Counted from the first letter of the stretch, positions 1-9,218 are shown. The stretch is DNA of 44,663 nucleotides from an uncultured Bacteroidales bacterium (GCA_900315245.1 OMYJ01000016.1:1-44663); one strand, 5' to 3'. Numbers and translations are program-made. The notes: a model not told the origin generated them from the letters alone.

Positions 1-1
1 C

Positions 2-2491
2 GTGATGGGAGGAGACTCCACCGTCACGCTGCATCTCACTGTCAACCACTCATCTGACTCCATTGTCATCGTCACGGCGTGCGACAGCTACGAATGGCAC
101 GGTGTGACCTACTATGAAAGCACTGACACCCCGACCTTCGACACACTCAACGCTGCGGGCTGCGACAGCACCGTCACCCTCCACCTCACCATCCTCCAAC
201 CCACCTCTTCCTTTGAAACACTTACCGTCAGAGACTCGATCTTGTGGCACGGCACCACTTACTACCAAAGCACCACCGCAACCTTCGACACCATCAATGC
301 CGCAGGTTGTGACTCCACCGCCACCCTCCAGCTTATCATCACTCATCCTACTGAATCTATTGACCAACGCATTGCCTGCGATTCGCTCGTATGGCATGGC
401 AACACCTACTACCAAAGCACGATCGACATTTTCGACACCCTCAATGCCGCTGGATACGACTCCCTCGTTGTCCTACAACTCACTATCGTACACCCCACCT
501 ATTCCGTTGATACTCGCACCGCATGTGACTCGCTCGAATGGCATGGCACCACCTACTTCACCAGCAACACAACTGCCATTTTTGACACCATAAACTCCGT
601 GGAGTGTGACTCCACTGTCACCCTTAACCTCACCATCTACAACAGTACCCATAACAGTGTGACCGAAAACTCATGCGACAGCCTTGAATGGCACGGCTCG
701 TATTATTCCACATCCGGAACCTACCCGTACGAATATACAAACGAACATCAATGCCCCAGCGCTGACACCCTCCACCTCACCATCCTCCAACCCACTCAAT
801 TTGATGACTTTGTCACTGCCTGCGACTCGCTTGTATGGCATGACAGCACCTACCACGTGAGCACCATCGACACGTTCCGCACCACTAACGCTGCCGGCTG
901 CGATTCACTGGTCATCCTTCACCTCACCCTCGGCGCCCCGACGGGCACTTCCGACACCGTCACCGCCTGCGGCTTCTATGATTGGCATGGTGCAATATAC
1001 ACCGAAAGCTGTACCACCACATATACCTATCCCGAACCGAACGAATTTGGATGCATACAGATGGATACCCTGATTCTCACCATCTTCCCCATCTCCGAAA
1101 ATGTGCAAACCTTCTCTGCAGAATGCGACTCGCTTGTATGGAATGGCCGCACCTACTACGAAAGCACTATCGACACGATTGTTGAAACCAACGCTATCGG
1201 CTGCGACTCTCTCATCATCCTCAATCTTACCGTCCTCCACCCGGCTCATACTGCTGTGACCGACACCGCCTGCGACTCCTATTCCTGGAACGGTCAAATT
1301 TACACTCAATCCGGAGACTACACATACCCGCACCTTGATGCCAACAACTGCACCCAGGTCGATACCCTGCACCTCACCATCCACCATCCTACCGAATCCG
1401 TGGAAACCGTCACTGCCTGCGACTCCTACACGTGGCACGGCACGACCTACACCGCCAGCACCACCACCGCCACCTTCGACACCCTGAACGCCGTGGGCTG
1501 CGACTCCGTCGTCACCCTGCACCTCACCATCCACCACTCCACCTCATTCGTGGATTCCCAAATCGCCTGTGACTCCCTCGTTTGGCACGACAACACCTAC
1601 TACCAATCCACCATCGACACCTTCGTCACCACCAACGCCGCAGGCTGCGATTCCCTCGTCATCCTCAACCTCACTATCAACAACTCCACCACAACCACGG
1701 TAACTCTTACCGACTGCGATTCGATTGTGTGGAACGGCCTAACCTACTACTCAAATACCACCCTTACCGACACCCTGACATCGACGATCACCGGCTGCGA
1801 CTCCATTATCGTCACCAACCTCATCGTCAACCATCCTGACCATACCGCAATCTCTATCACCGAGTGCAAGGCCTACATCTGGAACTGGACAGGCGGCGGC
1901 GACACTACCATCACCACCTCCGGTGACTACCTCCACAGCCATAGGGATGCAAACGGCTGCTTACAAGTGGACACTCTGCATTTCACTCTCTTAGATCCTA
2001 CCACATACATCGTTTCCCTGACCCGCGACTTCTGCGAGGAAGGTGGCGCTATCCTGACGGTGGAATCCGAATTGGAGAACTATGTGTGGAGTACTGGAGA
2101 GACATCCTCCACCATCACCGTCTATGAAGAGGGACTCTACTCGGTGACAGCTAGCCAAGGGGATTGCGAGCAGGAGGCTTCCTACTCCATCGAGCCCTGT
2201 GAAAAACCGATTCTGCTGCCCAACGCCATCTCCACTAACAGTACTGTTGAGGAAAACCACGTCTTTCGCATCCACGAATCTCATCTGGAATTCATCGATG
2301 ACAACAACTTCAGTATTTACATCTACAACCGGTGGGGAGAATTGGTATTCAGTTCCACAAGCAAATACTTCCAATGGGATGGAAAAATAAAAGGCAAGAC
2401 CTATTACGAGGCAATTTACAATTACGTCATCTATTACCGAACCAAATCCGGACAATCACGCAAATTGACAGGAAGCGTGCTGGTTCTGTAA
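2..2491 (+). CDS. T9SS-exported Cys-rich tandem-repeat surface protein, 5' truncated
   Basis: The reading frame is open to the left edge, so only the C-terminal 829 or so residues are present. About 13 repeats of roughly 45-50 residues follow one another, each built around CDSxxWHGxTYY, then a Thr/Ser stretch, a second Cys in AAGCDS, and a strand-like LxLTI ending near HPT. After the repeats comes an Ig-like segment (about residues 680-735) and then a C-terminal gliding-motility/T9SS type B sorting domain with the typical IYNRWGELVF core. This architecture is known from secreted Bacteroidota adhesin-like proteins; binding partner unknown. Repeat 2 has Arg for the first Cys and repeat 3 has Tyr for the second. 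The gene ends in TAA and converges on tatC. Function as an adhesin is inferred. Confidence 0.85.
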   Translation: MMGGDSTVTLHLTVNHSSDSIVIVTACDSYEWHGVTYYESTDTPTFDTLNAAGCDSTVTLHLTILQPTSSFETLTVRDSILWHGTTYYQSTTATFDTINAAGCDSTATLQLIITHPTESIDQRIACDSLVWHGNTYYQSTIDIFDTLNAAGYDSLVVLQLTIVHPTYSVDTRTACDSLEWHGTTYFTSNTTAIFDTINSVECDSTVTLNLTIYNSTHNSVTENSCDSLEWHGSYYSTSGTYPYEYTNEHQCPSADTLHLTILQPTQFDDFVTACDSLVWHDSTYHVSTIDTFRTTNAAGCDSLVILHLTLGAPTGTSDTVTACGFYDWHGAIYTESCTTTYTYPEPNEFGCIQMDTLILTIFPISENVQTFSAECDSLVWNGRTYYESTIDTIVETNAIGCDSLIILNLTVLHPAHTAVTDTACDSYSWNGQIYTQSGDYTYPHLDANNCTQVDTLHLTIHHPTESVETVTACDSYTWHGTTYTASTTTATFDTLNAVGCDSVVTLHLTIHHSTSFVDSQIACDSLVWHDNTYYQSTIDTFVTTNAAGCDSLVILNLTINNSTTTTVTLTDCDSIVWNGLTYYSNTTLTDTLTSTITGCDSIIVTNLIVNHPDHTAISITECKAYIWNWTGGGDTTITTSGDYLHSHRDANGCLQVDTLHFTLLDPTTYIVSLTRDFCEEGGAILTVESELENYVWSTGETSSTITVYEEGLYSVTASQGDCEQEASYSIEPCEKPILLPNAISTNSTVEENHVFRIHESHLEFIDDNNFSIYIYNRWGELVFSSTSKYFQWDGKIKGKTYYEAIYNYVIYYRTKSGQSRKLTGSVLVL

Positions 2492-2553
2492 TGAATCATT
2501 GTGAATATTCGAATACTCGAAAGCCATAAGCCTGAGGGCTATGGCAAACCGCT

Positions 2554-2574
2554 GATGGCTGATGGCTATTTGCC
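2554..2574. repeat. Heptamer micro-repeat at the tatC 3' end
   Basis: Two exact GATGGCT heptamers and a third degenerate unit lie in phase. The tatC stop codon (TAG, minus strand, 2568-2566) is inside the array. Upstream, at about 2519-2547, further imperfect GGCT/AGCC copies form a partial inverted repeat. The unit resembles the TTGGCTN heptamers elsewhere in the window. Confidence 0.6.
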
Positions 2575-3318
2575 AACCCGCTTTACAATCACCACACTCA
2601 GCTCATATAGAAGCCATATCGGCAATGAGACGATGAGCAACGTGAACGCGTCACCTGTGGGAGTGATGATGGCCGCAATGACGAGGATGGCCACGATGGC
2701 ATGCCGCCGGTAACGGGTCATATATTCCGCCTTGAGAAGACCGAAACGTGCCAGCAGCCAAGAAACCACAGGAATCTCAAAGATAATCCCAAAAACGATG
2801 CTCATCATCAACAAGGTGTCCATATAGGACTGCAACGTCAGCATGTTGCGCACCTGGTCGCTCACCTGATAGGTACCCAAAAACCTTACCGTCAGCGGGA
2901 AAATGAAAAGATAGTTGACCGCCACGCCGACCATAAACATCAGGTACGATGACAGGACTATTCCCATGGAATGTTCGCGTTCCTTCTCGTATAAAGCCGG
3001 ACGAATGAAATCGAACAACACGTAAATGACATAAGGCGAGGCCATCAGTACACCGAAGGCGAACGCCGTTTTCAGATGAATCATGAACTGTTCGGTGAGA
3101 CCCACATTCATCAGCTGGATGGAGAAATCCCCGCCACCGAAGAGTTTGTACATGAAAAACGAGGAATCCTTCGGTGCCAATACAATCTTAAAGAGGATTT
3201 CCTTGAAACAAAAAGCAAAAGTGGAGAACAGCAAAACAGCGACCACAATCTTGATCAGACTGCCGCGCAAATCCTCCAAGTGATCCCAAAAAGATTTGTT
3301 CTCCGCTGATTCGGACAT
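2566..3318 (-). CDS. tatC: Sec-independent (Tat) protein translocase subunit TatC
   Basis: TatC is the polytopic inner-membrane receptor of the twin-arginine system that exports folded proteins. The 250-residue product matches the family length of about 250. Its N-terminus has the conserved FWDHLEDLRGSLIK segment, which in the family contributes to signal-peptide recognition, and the rest is hydrophobic with about six predicted membrane spans. The ATG directly follows the TAA of tatA with no gap, so the two are translated from one message. No tatB is nearby, as is usual in Bacteroidota, where TatA-type subunits pair with TatC. The last codons and the stop run into a heptamer repeat. Confidence 0.96.
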   Translation of the reverse strand: MSESAENKSFWDHLEDLRGSLIKIVVAVLLFSTFAFCFKEILFKIVLAPKDSSFFMYKLFGGGDFSIQLMNVGLTEQFMIHLKTAFAFGVLMASPYVIYVLFDFIRPALYEKEREHSMGIVLSSYLMFMVGVAVNYLFIFPLTVRFLGTYQVSDQVRNMLTLQSYMDTLLMMSIVFGIIFEIPVVSWLLARFGLLKAEYMTRYRRHAIVAILVIAAIITPTGDAFTLLIVSLPIWLLYELSVVIVKRVGK

Positions 3319-3504
3319 TTAATCAGCCTTTTCGTCCTTTTTCAAATCATCTTGAGGGCTCTCATCGTCCTTGCCGCTCATGCCGTCCTTGAACGAGCGC
3401 ACACCTTTCCCCAAACCCTTCATCAACTCGGGGATCTTCTTTCCACCGAACAACAATAACACGATAAGGGCGATAATGATGATTTCTGTCATTCCGATTC
3501 TCAT
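3319..3504 (-). CDS. tatA: Twin-arginine translocase subunit TatA/E
   Basis: This is the small pore-forming Tat subunit. The 61-residue product has one N-terminal hydrophobic helix (about residues 6-20), the family's [16 protein letters not shown] hinge and amphipathic helix (about 19-37), and a charged Asp/Lys-rich tail. The start at 3504 gives MRIGMTEI; the second Met (residue 5) would also fit. It is the first gene of a two-gene unit with tatC, and a TATTTTTG -7 element lies about 95 bases upstream. Confidence 0.95.
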   Translation of the reverse strand: MRIGMTEIIIIALIVLLLFGGKKIPELMKGLGKGVRSFKDGMSGKDDESPQDDLKKDEKAD

Positions 3505-3516
3505 AACTTTGAGTTT

Positions 3517-3558
3517 TTAGCTATTGGCTGTTGGCTATTAGCTGTTGGCTTTTCTGTT
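3517..3558. repeat. Heptamer micro-repeat array (TTGGCTN / TTAGCTN)
   Basis: Five in-phase heptamers (TTAGCTA, TTGGCTG, TTGGCTA, TTAGCTG, TTGGCTT) and a decayed sixth occupy the leader between the tatA start and its -7 element. The unit is the same as in the arrays at 8337, 23110 and 26832. Confidence 0.8.
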
Positions 3559-3597
3559 GCCTGATAACAATTGCCTTTTGCCTTAAAAAATTGGGTA

Positions 3598-3605
3598 CAA
3601 AAATA
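3598..3605 (-). promoter_or_regulatory. Bacteroidota -7 promoter element for tatAC
   Basis: On the minus strand the sequence reads TATTTTTG, an exact fit to TAnnTTTG. It lies 94 bases upstream of the tatA start in the recO-tatA gap. No clear -33 TTG was found, so the call rests on the -7 box and position. Confidence 0.5.
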
Positions 3606-3649
3606 TATTTTTTTTTAACTGATGACTATAAAAAACTGCTATTGCACCA

Positions 3650-4363
3650 TCAGTGCAGCACGGAAGCGAGGATTTCTAAAGAGTCGATTTTGTGAATTTG
3701 CTCGTTGTGCATCTGGAGATAAGCAACCAACTGCTTCAACAAAGCGGCCCGCAGTCCTCGCATCGCAGGAACAGGCTTCTCATCACTTAACAACCGGTGC
3801 AAATAGGCGCTCTCGTTCCCGTCCATGATGCCGGCATCTTCCACATAGAACGACTGAAAACGGCACTCATGCATGGAAAAATACCCGTTGGTGGCGGAGT
3901 AGTTGTCCTCCGGGAAATAACCCATCACCTTGCAAAGCCGCAACAGGAAACGCAACGGCAGCTCCGAGAGATTCCCTGACGCCTCATGCACCCCTTCAAT
4001 CTCCTCCCGCAAAAAATCAAACAGCACTTTATCCTCCCCCGCGTCCATCAGGAGTTTATACAATATTTCATTGTAAAACAACAATATGGAGCTTTTCGCC
4101 GGATCATAGAACAGCTGCTTGGAGTTGTGCCGGGGCGCAATGTCTTTCAGGTATTTCAACGAACTTCGGTTATGGTCATCATACGAGATGTCCATCATGG
4201 CCAAAGGCGTAAAATAGGAAGCTGCAAAGCGGTTGTTTTTACGAAAAGCACCTTTAATGATAAAAGACTGGTTCCCTTGCTGTTGTGTGAAGATTTTCAC
4301 AATCAGCGAGGTGTCGCCGTATTTGGTGGCGTGCATCACTATGCCTGGCGTTGATACAAGCAT
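3650..4363 (-). CDS. recO: DNA repair protein RecO
   Basis: RecO acts with RecR (and RecF) in the RecFOR pathway, loading RecA on SSB-coated single-stranded DNA. The 237-residue product has the N-terminal OB-fold pattern (TPGIVMHATKYGDTSLIVKI, then QSFIIKGAFRK) and the helical C-terminal part typical of Bacteroidota RecO. These homologues often lack the full zinc-binding Cys set, and only two scattered Cys are visible here. The ATG at 4363 is 14 bases from the porZ stop; the pairing of recO with porZ is common in the phylum. The gene is the last of the rbfA-permease-porZ-recO series. Confidence 0.93.
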   Translation of the reverse strand: MLVSTPGIVMHATKYGDTSLIVKIFTQQQGNQSFIIKGAFRKNNRFAASYFTPLAMMDISYDDHNRSSLKYLKDIAPRHNSKQLFYDPAKSSILLFYNEILYKLLMDAGEDKVLFDFLREEIEGVHEASGNLSELPLRFLLRLCKVMGYFPEDNYSATNGYFSMHECRFQSFYVEDAGIMDGNESAYLHRLLSDEKPVPAMRGLRAALLKQLVAYLQMHNEQIHKIDSLEILASVLH

Positions 4364-4377
4364 ATTGTCTTCTACAA

Positions 4378-6723
4378 CTAATTGATAAACACAAATTTAG
4401 TCACTATCTTCTCTTTCCCGTCCTCGTCAGACACCATCACATAATAGACCCCGCTGGCAGGTCGGTTGCCATAGTGGTCTTTCCCATCCCAAACTAATTG
4501 TCCGCCGTGACTGTACCCCTGCCAAACCAACCGTCCAGAACTATCTGTAATTTTGCACAATGAATTGGCTTTCAATCCATTAACAGCAACCATACCGGCA
4601 TAACCGTGCGGAACCGGGTTTGGATATACGAGATTGTCCTCGTAGGTCTCGAACCCGGCAGTCGCAGTTCCCCGGTAACTCACCAGCCCTTTGGCCGTGG
4701 CGAAAAAGACCTCGCCTGTCTGCTGGTTAATACAAATGGACTCTATCTGGTTAGAAAACAAGGGGTTATCTTCCTCGGTAAAATGTAAAAGCTGCTCCTG
4801 TCCGTTCTCGCTCATCAAAAAGACCCCCGCCTTGCCGGTGCCTATCCATTTCCGGTTGGCACCATCGACGGCTATGGCCGTAACTTGCTCATACTCCAAC
4901 AAGACAGACACGTATCCGTCCTGCTCAAGCAGGATGTTTCGCGGATACGCGTTCCCGGTGAAGACTTTTTCCGGATAATAGATCACCTTCACTCCCTTGT
5001 CCGTACCTATCCAAATCTCCCCGTCCAAATCCTCCGCCATACAATAAACCGAAGAGGAGTTGACCTCCGCCGCCACGTTCATGTCGATGCGGGCAAAACG
5101 GTCGTCACCGAGATTGTCGTATGTGCCATTGTCGGAAAAGGCGATCAGCGGGTAACGGTTATAGGTCGCATCACGGGGGAAATTCACCCACTTGTAACCG
5201 TGTGAGTCCACCAACAACTGTTCCGCCACCACCTCGTAGATGTCGTTCGTCACCACTCCAGTGGAGATGTTGTAGGCATGCCAGGTACCATCCGGTTCCA
5301 ACATCTTCAGCATCTTCTGGCTATAACTGTTGGTCATCCAAAGATTTCCCTTTTTATCGTACTGTAATCCAGACACATACGTACTTCCGTCATTGATAGA
5401 GTCGAGCAATGAATTGGCTGCATTATAGTGCGCCACCACATGCTGGTTCTTGCATTTGAAAATACCGTTCCCCCAAGAAGCCACACTCCATTCTGTCTCA
5501 TCCAAGGGGTTGATGGCGATAGCGGTAAGGTCGAATGTGAGTTTGTTGGGGTCGTATGTCAAAAAGTCACCGCTGTTGTAAGCCCACGACTGGTTCTTGA
5601 GCCAGCTGATGGCAGGGAAGCGGTATGACGGGGAAAACGCCGTGGAACCCTTTCGGGAGCCGTGAACCACAGCTACAACACCGTTTCGCGACGCCATACC
5701 CTCCACATAATCCGTGTAAGGCCCCGGTGCCTTGAAAAAACTATGAGAATAGTAAGTCATGTTGTTCCGAACCAGCCCATAAACATGATCCGCCACCCAA
5801 ATATTATCCCCGTCGAGAACACACTCACGGGCATCCGGATACAGTCCGTTTTCGTACCAGTTAGCAAAATAGATGCGCTCCCCATCTGCATCCAGCAATT
5901 CCACACCATCCCAATAACACACTGCCAGCGTATCCCCTTGACTCATCAAATGCGAGATGGAAAGGCCCGATTTCCCGGAAAAAGACCAACCATCAGATGA
6001 CAACACAAACAACGAATCGGGAGTGCTTTGCGAAGCAGCCTTCTTGACAACAAAAACACCGCCCTCGTTTGGGGACAACAGGGAAATGTCCCATCCCGTC
6101 TCCTTGTCCCATTGCGAAAAATCCGATATCACCGGAGATGCCAAGGGCATACTGAACAGCCCTTCCTCTGTGGAGACATAGCACCGCTGATTCCAAATGG
6201 CCACATCGGTAGGTACCAATTGGCGGTTTTCTCGTTTAGTGAACCACGTGTCAGTAATCATCAGTTCCTTCAAGTCAATCATCACTATGCCGAACGGATA
6301 GACAAAATAGGCTATGTCTCCGAATGACCGACAGTTTCTCAGCCGCTTGGAACCGCTCATCGACTTGTCTTTCACATCGCGGATGTTTATCAGTTTGTCA
6401 TGCCGTACAACATCAATATTCCCATTGTCATAACTGATTATCAGCACCTCGTTCCGTCTGTCGAAATAAATTTTCACAATATCAATATCGGAAAGACCAT
6501 CTACTTTGGTCCAAGTGGAAATCTGCGGTTCTTCCTCATTCATGGTGCCTTTGTCCAAAAGGAAAAGGCCGTTGTCGGAAGCCGCATAGACTGTTTCCCC
6601 GTCCGCAGCCACCGAGAGGAACTTGTTCATCGAAACATGGGAGCGGAACTCCCCTATCGCCGTCTGCGCAACTGCCCATACCGACATTAACGAGAACAAG
6701 TATATTATCAGGTATTTTTTCAT
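4378..6723 (-). CDS. porZ: Type IX secretion system protein PorZ (double beta-propeller, T9SS C-terminal domain)
   Basis: The 781-residue product has a signal peptide (about residues 1-19, ending AVAQ). Repeated propeller blades follow, of the form VYAASDNGLFLLDK and GEIWIGTDKGVKVI, and residues from about 694 form a T9SS type A-like sorting domain starting at VYPNPVPHG. Length and order match Porphyromonas PorZ, a surface component of the attachment complex that delivers anionic LPS to the sortase PorU. Blades of this type also occur in two-component sensors, but there is no kinase or membrane segment here. Its ATG overlaps the permease stop by four bases (ATGA), and recO follows after 14 bases. 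Confidence 0.88.
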   Translation of the reverse strand: MKKYLIIYLFSLMSVWAVAQTAIGEFRSHVSMNKFLSVAADGETVYAASDNGLFLLDKGTMNEEEPQISTWTKVDGLSDIDIVKIYFDRRNEVLIISYDNGNIDVVRHDKLINIRDVKDKSMSGSKRLRNCRSFGDIAYFVYPFGIVMIDLKELMITDTWFTKRENRQLVPTDVAIWNQRCYVSTEEGLFSMPLASPVISDFSQWDKETGWDISLLSPNEGGVFVVKKAASQSTPDSLFVLSSDGWSFSGKSGLSISHLMSQGDTLAVCYWDGVELLDADGERIYFANWYENGLYPDARECVLDGDNIWVADHVYGLVRNNMTYYSHSFFKAPGPYTDYVEGMASRNGVVAVVHGSRKGSTAFSPSYRFPAISWLKNQSWAYNSGDFLTYDPNKLTFDLTAIAINPLDETEWSVASWGNGIFKCKNQHVVAHYNAANSLLDSINDGSTYVSGLQYDKKGNLWMTNSYSQKMLKMLEPDGTWHAYNISTGVVTNDIYEVVAEQLLVDSHGYKWVNFPRDATYNRYPLIAFSDNGTYDNLGDDRFARIDMNVAAEVNSSSVYCMAEDLDGEIWIGTDKGVKVIYYPEKVFTGNAYPRNILLEQDGYVSVLLEYEQVTAIAVDGANRKWIGTGKAGVFLMSENGQEQLLHFTEEDNPLFSNQIESICINQQTGEVFFATAKGLVSYRGTATAGFETYEDNLVYPNPVPHGYAGMVAVNGLKANSLCKITDSSGRLVWQGYSHGGQLVWDGKDHYGNRPASGVYYVMVSDEDGKEKIVTKFVFIN

Positions 6724-7967
6724 AATGCAGTATTTCGATACAAATTGGATTTTTTCAAGTTATAAGCCGGAATCACTGATGTCATCAAGCTGATCACCAA
6801 GATGGTGAAAAGCACCACCAGCATATCGGTCAGCCTTATTTGCACAGGATAATAAGGGATGATGTAATGTGCGCCGCCACCGCCCAATTTTACAATGTGG
6901 AATGTCTGCTGCAAGAGGCAGATCAGCGCGCCCAACACTGTTCCGGCCAATCCGCCCAGTGCGGAAACCAGAAGTCCTTCATAGATGAAAACACGCTGTA
7001 TCAAGGATTTGGACGCGCCCATACTAAACAAGACAGCTGTATCCGTCTTTTTCTCCAAAATCAACATTCCCAACGCCCCGATGATATTAAAAGCGGCCAA
7101 AAGCAAGATGAACACCAAGATCAGATAAATGACAAATTTCTCTGATTTCATGGTCTTATACAGCGATTCCTCCTGCTCGTAAATATCCTTCAGACGGTAT
7201 TTTTCGCCAATGACATTGGCAATCTTTGCCCTACACTTGGCCGCATTCACCCCTTCTTTGAGCTGGATTTCCACTGATGTCACCTCTCTTTCGTAATTCA
7301 TCAGTGCCCGCACAAATTCTATCGGGCAAAAGATGTAATTTTCGTCATAATTGGTGTTGGTACACAACACTCCGTTGGGAATCAGATACTCTGTGTTGAA
7401 GGCTTCGGCAGCGTTGGCGAAATTCTTCTTTGTCCGTTTCGGATAATACAATTTGACCAGATTATAGCTTAACAGGTTGATTTCCAGCTTTCCTGCCGCA
7501 CCTGTACCGAATATGGCACAAGGCTGCTGAATCTTCCACAGCGCGGTGTCGCCATCTATCAGCATTTTCCCGAAATGATTGTCTTTGAGATAGTTGTCAG
7601 GGACGCCTTTAAGATAAAGCAACTCCTGGCGATCATCGTAGTTTGCCAATGACAAGTCGCAAACAATCTCATTGACAGCCGCCACTTCCGGCAGATTCCG
7701 CAGCTGCGCAAAAGGGAAACTGTCCACGGGAAAAGACTTCCCCTCGTGCAAGGTAACCTCGTAGTCAGCGTGGAGCGCATTGAACCAACCGCCGATGATA
7801 TCGCTCATGCCGTTAAAAACAGACAGCACCACGACCAATGCAGCGGTACTCACCATGATGCCGATCATGGAGATTCCCGAGATGACATTTATGATATTGT
7901 GCTCTTTTTTGGAGAAAAGATAACGCCATGCCAGGAAAAAGGCCGTTTTATGCGCTTTGTGAGCCAC
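6720..7967 (-). CDS. FtsX-like ABC transporter permease, LolC/LolE-type
   Basis: The 415-residue product has an N-terminal membrane helix (about 25-50, in VISGISMIGIMVSTAALVVVLSVFNG), a large periplasmic domain (about 50-265), and three C-terminal helices (about 270-405). This is the topology of LolC/LolE, which with ATPase LolD releases lipoproteins from the inner membrane. No ATPase is adjacent, so the substrate is inferred from family only. The start is GTG at 7967, sharing its G with the TAG stop of rbfA; no ATG lies early enough to include the conserved FFLAWRYLFSKK segment. Its stop overlaps the porZ start. Confidence 0.88.
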   Translation of the reverse strand: MAHKAHKTAFFLAWRYLFSKKEHNIINVISGISMIGIMVSTAALVVVLSVFNGMSDIIGGWFNALHADYEVTLHEGKSFPVDSFPFAQLRNLPEVAAVNEIVCDLSLANYDDRQELLYLKGVPDNYLKDNHFGKMLIDGDTALWKIQQPCAIFGTGAAGKLEINLLSYNLVKLYYPKRTKKNFANAAEAFNTEYLIPNGVLCTNTNYDENYIFCPIEFVRALMNYEREVTSVEIQLKEGVNAAKCRAKIANVIGEKYRLKDIYEQEESLYKTMKSEKFVIYLILVFILLLAAFNIIGALGMLILEKKTDTAVLFSMGASKSLIQRVFIYEGLLVSALGGLAGTVLGALICLLQQTFHIVKLGGGGAHYIIPYYPVQIRLTDMLVVLFTILVISLMTSVIPAYNLKKSNLYRNTAL

Positions 7968-8302
7968 TATTTTTTCAGAAGTTCATCAATATGCTCCAGA
8001 TAGTCAAGTGTGTCGTCCAAGAAGAACTCAAGAGTCGGCACCACACGCAATTGGTTGCGCACTTGCTGACCAAGGCGATAACGGATATCTTTTGTGTTTT
8101 CCTTTATCAAGCTGATAATCACCTCTTTATCAGTTGTATTATAGATACTGAGGTAAGCCCGGGCGATGGAAAGATCAGAGGTGACCGTCACTTTCGTCAC
8201 TGTAATCATGCACTTGTAGATATTGCGGCTATCCACAAGGAAGATGTTTGCCAGCTCGCGTTGCAGCATGGCTGAGATTTTCTGTTGTCTTGTAGTATTC
8301 AT
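7967..8302 (-). CDS. rbfA: 30S ribosome-binding factor A (RbfA)
   Basis: RbfA binds the 30S subunit late in assembly and assists 16S rRNA 5'-end maturation. The product is 111 residues from the ATG at 8302 (MNTTRQQKISAMLQREL), a normal length. It carries the KH-like fold signature, including ITVTKVTVTSDLSIARAYLS and, near the end, RVVPTLEFFLDDTLDYLEHI. An upstream start at 8311 adds three residues without family support. The TATCTTTG box 20 bases upstream makes it the first gene of the rbfA-permease-porZ-recO operon. Confidence 0.94.
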   Translation of the reverse strand: MNTTRQQKISAMLQRELANIFLVDSRNIYKCMITVTKVTVTSDLSIARAYLSIYNTTDKEVIISLIKENTKDIRYRLGQQVRNQLRVVPTLEFFLDDTLDYLEHIDELLKK

Positions 8303-8321
8303 CGTTAACAATTTTGGACGG

Positions 8322-8329
8322 CAAAGATA
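8322..8329 (-). promoter_or_regulatory. -7 promoter element of the rbfA operon
   Basis: The minus strand reads TATCTTTG, an exact TAnnTTTG match, 20 bases upstream of the rbfA ATG. The region where a -33 element would lie is occupied by a heptamer repeat, and no TTG is seen at the right distance. Confidence 0.6.
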
Positions 8330-8336
8330 CTATTTT

Positions 8337-8371
8337 TTGGCTTTTGGCTGTTAACTGTTGGCCATCGGCTT
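8337..8371. repeat. Heptamer micro-repeat at the mscS 3' end
   Basis: Five in-phase heptamers are present: TTGGCTT, TTGGCTG, TTAACTG, TTGGCCA, TCGGCTT. The mscS stop (TAA, 8353-8351) lies in the third unit, so the last residues of MscS (PMANS) are encoded by repeat sequence. Confidence 0.8.
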
Positions 8372-9217
8372 TTCTTCATTCTTGATGTGCACATCCACTT
8401 GATTGAACGGGATCTCCAGCCCCTCTTCGCGGAAGGCGTTGTAAATCCCTTCGTTGAGTGAATAGAGGGTGGTCCAGTAGTTTTCGGGGAGGGTCCAGGC
8501 GTAGAGCCGCATGTTGAGGGAGCTGTCCCCGAAATTCTCCAACGTGGCGAACGGGGCTTTGGGCTCATTCAGCACCAGCGGGTTTTCAGCCGCGACACGC
8601 AGCATCACTTCCTTGGCCTTCTCCACCGGCATACCGTAGGCAAGCCCCACGTCAATGGCCACCCGTCGTTGCGGCAGATTGAAATGGTTGACCAACGATT
8701 TGGTAGCCAACTCAGTGTTCGGCACGATAATCTTGCGGGCGTCATACGTGCGCAATGTCGTGTTGAAAATCTGGATGCTCTCCACGAAACCGGCATACGA
8801 ACCCTGTTCAATATAGTCGCCGACTTTGAAAGGCTTGAGTAACAAGATGATGACTCCGCCTGCGAAGTTCTGCAAGGTACCTTGCAGCCCCATGCCGATG
8901 GCGACACCCGCCGCACCGAGAATGGCGATGAAGGAGGTCATCTGGATGCCCATAATACCCATCGCGGTAATCACGAGCAGCACCTTCAGAATGATGTCGA
9001 TCAGCGAGTGCAGGAAATCCTGCAACGACGGATCCACCTTGTGCCGGTCGTAGGCCCGCTTCATCGCTCTGTTGAGCAGGTTGATGAGTTTCCAGCCCAC
9101 AAACAGCACAAGAGCCGCCACAATCAGCTTCGGCACATACTGGAACACGATGTCATTCAAAAACTGCTTCGCACCAGAAGCAAAAGATTCCCAAGTGGTT
9201 AGTGTGTTTTTTTCCAT
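8351..9217 (-). CDS. Small-conductance mechanosensitive channel, MscS family
   Basis: MscS channels open under membrane tension to release solutes during hypo-osmotic shock. The 288-residue product is close to the 286 of E. coli MscS. Two hydrophobic segments (about 28-52 and 72-95) precede the pore-lining TM3, rich in Gly/Ala (ILGAAGVAIGMGLQGTLQNF, about 94-113). The beta domain follows (GDYIE, then IVPNTELATKSLVN) and an alpha/beta C-terminal domain. The ATG is one base past the DUF2490 stop, so it is translationally linked to that operon. The C-terminal residues come from a heptamer repeat. The role in this operon may be envelope homeostasis, which is inference. Confidence 0.93.
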   Translation of the reverse strand: MEKNTLTTWESFASGAKQFLNDIVFQYVPKLIVAALVLFVGWKLINLLNRAMKRAYDRHKVDPSLQDFLHSLIDIILKVLLVITAMGIMGIQMTSFIAILGAAGVAIGMGLQGTLQNFAGGVIILLLKPFKVGDYIEQGSYAGFVESIQIFNTTLRTYDARKIIVPNTELATKSLVNHFNLPQRRVAIDVGLAYGMPVEKAKEVMLRVAAENPLVLNEPKAPFATLENFGDSSLNMRLYAWTLPENYWTTLYSLNEGIYNAFREEGLEIPFNQVDVHIKNEEKPMANS

Positions 9218-9218
9218 A

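Noticed and set aside
905..1537. Long antisense open frame inside the first repeat protein
   Set aside because: It is a shadow of the Cys-rich repeats; the Val/Gly/Asp-rich translation has no domain sense, and the plus frame has a clear sorting domain.
2522..2547. Terminator between the first gene and tatC
   Set aside because: The inverted repeat GCCATA/TATGGC has internal mismatches and no T-run; it is better explained as part of the repeat patch.
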